This document shows, one piece after another, positions 61,601 through 64,000 of a DNA stretch of 64,000 bases. Each line of letters opens with the position of its first letter. Positions within the stretch are counted from its first letter, which is position 1. The stretch covers positions 1,901,001 to 1,965,000 of the forward strand of contig NC_092680.1 of assembly GCF_964355755.1 (NCBI RefSeq). The letters run 5' to 3'. A model generated the notes under the pieces. That model ran no database searches, had not been told where the DNA came from, and worked only from the letters and a program-made list of their open reading frames with translations. Made by a program: the position numbers and the translations under genes. The DNA comes from Antedon mediterranea. Its lineage: Eukaryota; Echinodermata; Crinoidea; Comatulida; Antedonidae.

Positions 61601-63638
61601 ATTGCCAAGGATAACCATAAGCAAATTTATTCACTATCCTTCTTAAATGTGGCAATCCTGTTCACAAGACAAACATATACATAATATGCTCTACATAAAC
61701 GAAGTCTTTGGGAGTGGAGTTGTAAATTGTCATTAAAAAAAATCCTGACATGTGACAGGACTTGAACCCAGGACCTTTGGATTGGTAGCATCATAACCAC
61801 CAAGTCACAACTCCACCCCCAGGGCACCATCCCACCTCTCAGGATCCACCTCTGCGGACTTAATTATAATAAGGAATGTACTATGTATTCATACCTGTAC
61901 ATAGTCTGCCTAGAGCATCTATCTGATATCCTTCATTACATCTACACTGGTAGTTGCCTTGCCTATCCTCACAAATACCATTAAGACACAGTAAATTGAA
62001 CAGCATACATTCATTCACATCTGAAGAAACGCATAAGAATATTAATATACATATGCTGTACTATAATGAATGTTTATGAGTTGAATGTTGGGAATATTTC
62101 ATTTTTAATTAAATATTGACTGCGCTATATAGACGGATACCTAACATTCATTATTTGTTCATAAAAACACACCTACCGCTAAAAATAAAGCTAGGCTTGA
62201 ACGGAGGAAACCCGAAAAATCATGGCAATAATAAATATTACTCACTTCTTCCTGTATTGTCTCTCCCACCGCCATGGCTACAAAGTTCATTAAACTCTGG
62301 TGTGTTTTGGCGAGGACAAGTCTCGCAGCCTAATCCCCAGCCACCTCCCGTCTCCACTACCACTGAGCTGCAACAACAGTGCGATCTTGTAACCTGGACT
62401 TGTGAGCGTACCGCACATTGTCGTTCGGCCGTGTTATGGTAACAATAATCTGTACGAGTTTCTAGAAACGGAAAAATTGATATGTAATTTCTGATGATTG
62501 ATTGATTTATTATTTTTCTTTTCATACTCATCATACATGCAAGCACAAACTCGCCAATTACAGGATGGATAAACTACTTTCTTTATCATGCTTATTAACT
62601 AAGTCTCATTTGAGGCTTAGGGAGTGGAGTTGAAAGAGTTGTGAGTTACAACCCTGGCACTAGGTTATGATTGAACCCTGGACCTTGGGATTGGAAGGCA
62701 AGCAGGTTAACCACCAAGCTACAGCTCCACTGCTATGTTAATATAATGTTTACCATGACAAGAACCATCAGGTTGTTCAGTAAATCCGTTTGAACACAAA
62801 CATCTGTAGCTACCAGGTGAGTTGATACAACGTCCACCAAGACATAGAGAAGGTTGTTCAGTACATTCATTAATATCTTTCAATAGAAAAAAGAAAAACA
62901 TTTTTTTTTAAAGTTTTATCTTAGTAGTATATCAGAAACTTTAAAATTCTTCTTAATACCTACTGTGCAATCGATTAATGAAGAATTGTTTGAAAATATC
63001 AAACAATAAAATTAACCTTTGACATGGGTTATTTCCAACAAGCAGTATTACTACATTTCATGATAATTGTATAAAGTTTTTGGTACACCACCTAAAAAAG
63101 TGAGATATGCAAAAATATGGTAGTGATACGCTTAAATATCAGGTCCATATATGGGCACATCACATATTTTTTGTCAAATAAAGATTGATAGTGTAGACAG
63201 AGCTTTACACACAGACTTGCACTGTTGTTCCTAGACAAGAGGCAGTAAATAGGGTACAATAGGATTCTTACCAACACAGACACCTTGAGAATTTCTAAAG
63301 CCTTCGTCACAAATACATTTGTAGCTTCCTTCCATGTTCACACATCTACCATTTCTGCACATACCTGTCTTGTCACATTCATCCATATCTGATAATGTAT
63401 TCAAATCAAAACAAATTGTAATACAGTAAATGGTAGTGGCTCTTAGTAAGTCAATTTAATGTCATTTGTAAACATATAAAAAACAAATAAATGATCAAAG
63501 ATAGTAACTTACCGATGCAGAATTTTTTATCATTAGAGAGAACATAGCCATCATCACACTGACAAGTGTGTGCCCCTGGTGTATTCATGCACACACCTCT
63601 CAAGCAAACATCAGGATTTTCAAGGCATTCATTACGAT
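36970..63638 (-). CDS. FBN: Fibrillin, C-terminal four-fifths (47 exons, 5' end beyond the window)
   Basis: Secreted microfibril protein. The 47 exons join without frame error into 6992 nt: two bases completing a codon, 2329 residues, then a stop at 36970-36972. Human fibrillin-1 has 2871 residues, so the N-terminal part (roughly 540) is outside. The window has 40 calcium-binding EGF domains, six TB domains and hybrid domain 2. Counting back from the C-terminus, runs and TB positions equal those of human fibrillin-1: cbEGF4-6, TB2, cbEGF7-9, hybrid 2, cbEGF10, TB3, cbEGF11-22, TB4, cbEGF23-24, TB5, cbEGF25-31, TB6, cbEGF32-36, TB7, cbEGF37-43, unique C-terminus. Nearly every domain is its own exon with phase 1 introns, and nearly all junctions are GT-AG (two GC donors). 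LTBPs are excluded by the long cbEGF runs and the C-terminal domain. It is one gene, probably co-orthologous to FBN1/2/3. Confidence 0.95.
37494..37857. repeat. 37-bp minisatellite in the last fibrillin intron
   Basis: About ten copies of a unit reading TGAGCAGTTAAGGCAGGTAA then GGATCAATAGCCGTGGC, with changes such as GCAGCTAAG and GCCATGG. It begins about 35 bp upstream (on the minus strand) of the last exon, almost touching its acceptor. Confidence 0.92.
37943..40741 (-). CDS. FBN: Fibrillin exons for the TB7 linker and cbEGF37-43
   Basis: Exons 40439-40741 (linker with extra cysteines, [14 protein letters not shown], fused to cbEGF37 and 38), 39916-40032, 39424-39552, 39076-39195, 38418-38540 ([11 protein letters not shown]...) and 37943-38048 ([27 protein letters not shown]). 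The last has only the N-terminal part of the domain and continues into the final exon, ending in phase 2. Confidence 0.92.
39343..39420. mobile_element. MITE family I fragment in a fibrillin intron
   Basis: Contains ATTATATAACAAATTCCTGT, CATTTGATTGGACAATTGTG and GGTCACATGACATGCAATAT, matching 8661-8752. It stops a few bases before the donor of exon 39424-39552, so part of it forms intron sequence right at the splice site. Confidence 0.65.
39609..39651. mobile_element. MITE family B, terminal fragment
   Basis: Only one end remains: TTGCGCTACGTTGCGTCGCT then AGTGGGAACCACACTTAA. Confidence 0.55.
40245..40412. mobile_element. MITE family A, copy with internal duplication
   Basis: Full-length ends (AAAGCTCTGTGTACACTATC and TTGATAGTGTAGACAGAGCT). 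The internal block CCCAAATATGGTAGTGATAT is present twice in tandem, making this copy longer (168 bp). Confidence 0.85.
40790..40920. repeat. 17-bp minisatellite
   Basis: About seven copies of AGGAGACACCTCTATTC with variants (ATGAGACACTTCTATTC). The downstream DNA (to about 41030) contains similar GGGACACTTAGG-type sequence, so the repeat may have grown from the end of a dispersed element also seen at 47280-47480 and 59343-59412. Confidence 0.85.
41092..41244 (-). CDS. FBN: Fibrillin exon for TB7
   Basis: Reads [35 protein letters not shown] and EHCPMFGS. Human TB7 begins DNREGYCF and contains NPVTKSECCC, so the identity is clear. Confidence 0.92.
41699..44192 (-). CDS. FBN: Fibrillin exons for the TB6 linker and cbEGF32-36
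   Basis: Exons 43998-44192 (linker [17 protein letters not shown] fused to cbEGF32, [12 protein letters not shown]...), 43376-43501 ([12 protein letters not shown]..., [14 protein letters not shown]), 43058-43180 ([18 protein letters not shown]), 42185-42310 ([12 protein letters not shown]..., [12 protein letters not shown]) and 41699-41824 ([12 protein letters not shown]...). CAFRC and CKNLIGT are shared with human cbEGF34 and 35. Confidence 0.9.
42636..42821. mobile_element. MITE with perfect 23-bp terminal inverted repeats, pogo/Tigger-like
   Basis: Ends 42636-42658 and 42799-42821 are exact inverted repeats starting CAGTCAACTCTCCCAATACC and are flanked by TA on both sides. The CAGT start and TA target duplication fit pogo/Tigger-type Tc1-mariner elements. 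A diverged end lies near 50083-50132. Confidence 0.8.
42878..42916. mobile_element. MITE family A, left-end fragment
   Basis: AACTCTGTCTACAATATCAA followed directly by TTTTTTGTCAAACTATTGA; the middle of the element is absent. Confidence 0.55.
44440..44589 (-). CDS. FBN: Fibrillin exon for TB6
   Basis: Reads [36 protein letters not shown] and CPTEVD. NIT is an N-glycosylation sequon just before the cysteine triplet, as is common in fibrillin TB domains. Confidence 0.9.
44953..48063 (-). CDS. FBN: Fibrillin exons for cbEGF25-31
   Basis: Exons 47941-48063 ([13 protein letters not shown]..., no calcium signature, GC donor AGAG|GCAAGT), 47522-47650, 46849-46974, 46325-46444 ([20 protein letters not shown] near the end as in human cbEGF28), 45846-45971, 45400-45525 and 44953-45078. 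All have six cysteines. The run length of seven between TB5 and TB6 equals the human one. Confidence 0.9.
46063..46312. repeat. Dispersed repeat family F, longest copy
   Basis: Contains AACCTTATTTATAAAGGGTG, AAACAGCATATGCTGACAAT, CAAGGGGCCCTCTGATGAGT and further unique-looking sequence to the splice site. Shorter relatives lie at 49838-49915, 53737-53850 and 55147-55250. Confidence 0.65.
48292..48495 (-). CDS. FBN: Fibrillin exon for TB5
   Basis: Reads [37 protein letters not shown] and the tail [16 protein letters not shown]. The tail matches the start of the human post-TB5 linker but ends early, so the DxDE-type calcium signature of the following domain is missing. Confidence 0.88.
48751..49648 (-). 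CDS. FBN: Fibrillin exons for the TB4 linker, cbEGF23 and cbEGF24
   Basis: Exon 49454-49648 encodes the linker ([15 protein letters not shown]...) fused to cbEGF23 ([12 protein letters not shown]..., [13 protein letters not shown]). Exon 48751-48885 encodes cbEGF24 ([12 protein letters not shown]..., [12 protein letters not shown]). Both match the human domains at these positions closely ([18 protein letters not shown]). Confidence 0.9.
48972..49109. mobile_element. MITE family A, copy in a fibrillin intron
   Basis: AGCTATGTCTACACTATCAA, CATATATGGACATGATGATG, CATATTTGAGCACATCACAC and an end that has decayed to AGTTTAATGGTGAAGACAAT. Confidence 0.78.
49771..50000. mobile_element. MITE family A copy split by a family F insertion
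   Basis: Left half 49771-49837 (TTAAGCTCTGTCTACACTAT to ATGGTAGTGATT), then family F sequence at about 49838-49920 (TTATTTAGCGAGGGTGACCC, AAACAGCATATGCTGACAAT), then the right half (GACACATCACATTTTTTTGT to GTGTAGACAGAGCTTAA). The two halves together reconstitute the element. Confidence 0.82.
50143..50313 (-). CDS. FBN: Fibrillin exon for TB4 with RGD
   Basis: Reads [20 protein letters not shown], then [18 protein letters not shown]. The RGD codons are at 50261-50269. In vertebrate fibrillins TB4 carries the integrin-binding RGD in the same loop before the second cysteine (PRGDNGDT in human fibrillin-1). Confidence 0.9.
50716..56810 (-). CDS. FBN: Fibrillin exons for cbEGF11-22
   Basis: Twelve cbEGF domains in eleven exons: 56685-56810, 56044-56169, 55450-55575, 54990-55115, 54590-54712, 53882-54133 (two domains), 52736-52858, 52340-52462, 51883-52008, 51087-51212, 50716-50841. 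This is the longest rigid cbEGF rod of fibrillins. Position-specific matches to vertebrate fibrillin include GFTGDGRTC (52340-52462) and [14 protein letters not shown] with TGGNCT (51087-51212). The donor after 52736-52858 is GC (TAG|GCAAGT). Confidence 0.9.
51299..51453. mobile_element. MITE family A, copy with internal duplication
   Basis: CTCTGTCAATAGTATCAAAC at the left, GCCCAAATATGGTAGTAATA repeated in a diverged form, and TTTGATAGTGTAGACCGAGC at the right. Confidence 0.8.
51475..51766. repeat. Interleaved local direct duplications
   Basis: TTCAAAGACCACTTGTTTCT followed by AATCTAATTTAGACTATACA occurs at about 51475-51521 and 51696-51740. TTTAAGTATTAGTTTTTAGG occurs at about 51671 and 51741. 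The order indicates one small tandem duplication spanning both units. Confidence 0.8.
53188..53540. repeat. GT-rich minisatellite with two unit lengths
   Basis: About ten copies of a 32-bp unit, GTGAGAGGTTATGTGGTCGG then TCGTGTGTTTTT. Some units are extended by a GTGTGGGGGTGTTTTTG variant and some have TTTTG for TTATG. It lies in a fibrillin intron; the open frames on both strands are by-products. Confidence 0.93.
53737..53850. repeat. Dispersed repeat family F copy
   Basis: CACCTTATTTATAGAGGGTG, AAACAGCGTATGCTGACAAT, CAAGGGGTCATCTTGATGAG. It ends close to the donor of exon 53882-54133. Confidence 0.65.
55147..55250. repeat. Dispersed repeat family F, diverged copy
   Basis: TTTATTTATAGAGGGTAACC followed by CAGCTGATATCCAGAAGCCC; shares the TTTATTTATAGAGGGT head with the others but differs after it. 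Confidence 0.5.
55610..55773. mobile_element. MITE family A, copy with internal duplication
   Basis: ACGCTCTGTTTATACAATCA at the left, CCAAATATGGTAGTGATGTG then CCAAATATGGTAGTTATATG in tandem, and AAGTTTGATACATTAGACAA at the right. Confidence 0.8.
55915..56010. repeat. 17-bp minisatellite
   Basis: Five to six copies of TCTCCCAGTGGTGCCTA, alternating GCC and GTC, in the fibrillin intron just upstream in coordinate of exon 56044-56169. Confidence 0.9.
56390..56431. mobile_element. MITE family A reduced to its two ends
   Basis: AAGATCTGTCCACACTAT is followed directly by TGATAGTATAGACAGAGCTT. Only the terminal inverted repeats remain, joined head to head with no interior. Confidence 0.75.
57085..57857 (-). 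CDS. FBN: Fibrillin exons for TB3 and its downstream linker
   Basis: Exon 57705-57857 encodes TB3 ([36 protein letters not shown]). Exon 57085-57174 is a 90-nt linker ([19 protein letters not shown]...) that supplies the eighth cysteine and joins to cbEGF11. The linker is a separate exon here, while the linkers after TB4, TB6 and TB7 are fused to the next cbEGF. Confidence 0.85.
57937..58606 (+). mobile_element. SINE 3' tails (family D) around the cbEGF10 exon
   Basis: Two pieces: 57937-57990 (GCGCTATATAAATC then an ATT-rich tail) and 58540-58606 (TTGAGCACTCTGGAGTGGTA, TGTGCGCTATAAAAATCTTA, then (ATT)n). The GCGCTATA-AAAT plus trinucleotide tail is a common SINE/LINE 3' end in animals. The cbEGF10 exon lies between them. 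Confidence 0.5.
58350..58475 (-). CDS. FBN: Fibrillin exon for cbEGF10
   Basis: Single cbEGF ([12 protein letters not shown]..., SMGSFRCVC) between hybrid 2 and TB3, as in vertebrate fibrillins. Confidence 0.88.
58840..59023 (-). mobile_element. tRNA-derived SINE (family E), copy 1
   Basis: On the minus strand: CTTGGTGGTTATGATGCTTG (A-box region), GGTCCTGAGTTCAATTTT (decayed B box), then a body containing GGATTGCCACCCTTCAGAAG and TGGTTATCCTTGGC. It matches 61603-61820. Confidence 0.65.
59075..59266 (-). CDS. FBN: Fibrillin exon for hybrid domain 2
   Basis: Reads [16 protein letters not shown], then [20 protein letters not shown] and [15 protein letters not shown]. It has a CC doublet where the six TB domains of this gene have CCC. 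It sits between cbEGF9 and cbEGF10, the place of the second hybrid domain in vertebrate fibrillins. Confidence 0.82.
59343..59412. repeat. Short foldback related to GGGGACAC elements
   Basis: ACCCTATTAAGGGGACACCT is followed by its near inverse AGTGTCTCCTTAATATGGGT. Similar TATTAAGGGGACAC blocks are at about 47095-47130 and 47320-47480, consistent with decayed Tigger-like ends (inference). Confidence 0.55.
59438..59533. mobile_element. MITE family A, internally shortened copy
   Basis: AAGCCTTGTCTACACAATCA to TTATATGGACATGATGATGT, then directly CACACTGACAGAGCTTTAA. Most of the right half is deleted. Confidence 0.7.
59561..62020 (-). CDS. FBN: Fibrillin exons for cbEGF7, 8 and 9
   Basis: Exons 61895-62020 ([11 protein letters not shown]...; its first codon is split and reads Asn instead of Asp), 60207-60332 ([12 protein letters not shown]..., Asp replacing Glu in the usual E-C pair) and 59561-59686 ([11 protein letters not shown]...). 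The two substitutions fall in the calcium-binding signature and are mostly conservative. Confidence 0.88.
61603..61820 (-). mobile_element. tRNA-derived SINE (family E), copy 2
   Basis: On the minus strand: GGGGGTGGAGTTGTGACTTG, GTGGTTATGATGCTACCAAT, then a good B box GGGTTCAAGTCCTG, and the body GGATTGCCACATTTAAGAAG and TGGTTATCCTTGGCAATTTG. About 215 bp. Confidence 0.75.
62246..62461 (-). CDS. FBN: Fibrillin exon for TB2
   Basis: Begins with [15 protein letters not shown] and has the CCC triplet (SHCCCSS), then WGLGCETCP and the post-TB linker [15 protein letters not shown]. It has eight cysteines, as expected for a TGF-beta-binding-protein-like domain. A glycine/valine-rich insert (VVVETGGG) follows the triplet. 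Confidence 0.88.
62525..62735 (-). mobile_element. tRNA-derived SINE (family C), copy 3
   Basis: On the minus strand: GGAGCTGTAGCTTGGTGGTT, AACCTGCTTGCCTTCCAATC, B box GGGTTCAATCAT, body CTCAAATGAGACTTAGTTAA, CCATCCTGTAATTGGCGAGT. It ends about 20 bp from the donor of the cbEGF6 exon. Confidence 0.78.
62754..63638 (-). CDS. FBN: Fibrillin exons for cbEGF4, 5 and 6
   Basis: Exons 63513-63638 ([12 protein letters not shown]...), 63272-63388 ([11 protein letters not shown]...) and 62754-62876 ([12 protein letters not shown]...). Each has six cysteines, the D-x-D/N-E-C calcium signature and an aromatic-bearing G-S/A-x-x-C core. The first exon begins in mid-codon, so more exons lie right of 63638; 63639-64000 is intron with a MITE A copy. 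Confidence 0.9.
63095..63207. mobile_element. MITE family A copy with lost left end
   Basis: Begins at AAAAAAGTGAGATATGCAAA, then AATATGGTAGTGATACGC, CCATATATGGGCACATCACA and an intact right end TTGATAGTGTAGACAGAGCT. Confidence 0.75.
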
Positions 63639-64000
63639 CTAAAAAAGAAATTAAAAGAATAAAAACTAACTCTGCTGCTGTCAGGTATATCAAAGCACGG
63701 TAGTCAAAGAAGCTAAAGTATAATAAGCTTTGTCTACACTATCAAACTTTATGCGATTTATCCATATATGGACATGATGATGTCATATCACTACCATAGT
63801 TGGTACATCACACTAACTAGTTTGATAGTGCAGATAGAGCTTTAAGAAAAAAACAAACTCATTTTAAAGAAAACAGAACATGCTGTTGCCACCAAAGAAC
63901 TACTCAGAATGTAAAGTTTTGCGAAAAATTAGCATGATTTGCACATAATTATCATCAAAAATCTTTTTTTATCTGAAAGGTCAGGAGTGTTTATTTGCCA
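63639..64000 (-). other. Fibrillin intron, right edge of the window
   Basis: No exon seen. A MITE family A copy occupies about 63724-63844 (AAGCTTTGTCTACACTATCA to TTTGATAGTGCAGATAGAGC). The next upstream fibrillin exon lies beyond 64000. Confidence 0.6.

Noticed and set aside
36970-63638. Latent TGF-beta-binding protein (LTBP) or another EGF-rich protein instead of fibrillin
   Set aside because: LTBPs have fewer cbEGF domains between TB domains and lack the C-terminal asprosin-like region; here run lengths, the TB4 RGD and the C-terminus all match fibrillin.

Overview
The window looks like nuclear DNA of an invertebrate deuterostome, most likely an echinoderm. It is AT-rich, the genes are split into many small exons with GT-AG (a few GC-AG) introns, and the introns are full of short inverted-repeat elements and tRNA-derived SINEs. 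The proteins are animal extracellular-matrix proteins in the state expected before the vertebrate duplications: one pentameric-type thrombospondin and one fibrillin. The phylum is an inference; nothing here fixes the species.

Layout: (1) 1-1164, + strand: the last intron and last coding exon of a fatty-acid transport protein (SLC27A/FATP). (2) 1165-9968: gene-poor DNA with short inverted-repeat elements, a SINE and one isolated coding-like segment (7953-8205). (3) 9973-28506, + strand: a complete thrombospondin gene. I could join 21 coding exons into a continuous 974-residue frame with signal peptide, TSPN domain, pentamerising coiled coil with CxxC, four EGF-like domains, type 3 calcium repeats and the C-terminal lectin-like domain. 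(4) 28507-36969: the space between two convergent genes, holding a 4.8 kb array with a 1269-bp higher-order period. (5) 36970-63638, - strand: the 3' part of a fibrillin gene, 47 exons giving 2329 residues in one open frame, from the cbEGF equivalent to cbEGF4 of human fibrillin-1 through to the stop. The order of TB2, hybrid 2, TB3-TB7 and the cbEGF runs between them (3, 1, 12, 2, 5+2, 5, 7) matches human fibrillin-1 domain for domain. The N-terminal exons lie beyond the right edge.

The thrombospondin and fibrillin products both act in the extracellular matrix: a calcium-loaded pentameric bridging protein and the microfibril backbone. The FATP acts at membranes in fatty-acid uptake and activation. 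The trio SLC27A-THBS-FBN recurs, loosely linked, on human chromosomes 5q, 15q and 19p, so this window appears to keep the ancestral tight cluster.

No complete tRNA or rRNA gene, CRISPR array or prokaryotic feature was seen. The best leads for novelty are the ancient three-gene linkage, the higher-order array between the convergent 3' ends, an abundant palindromic MITE family in the introns, a strongly skewed excess of the palindrome TAGGCCTA, and several protein-level oddities (methionine-rich pentamer core, loss of one calcium site, extra cysteines in one fibrillin linker).
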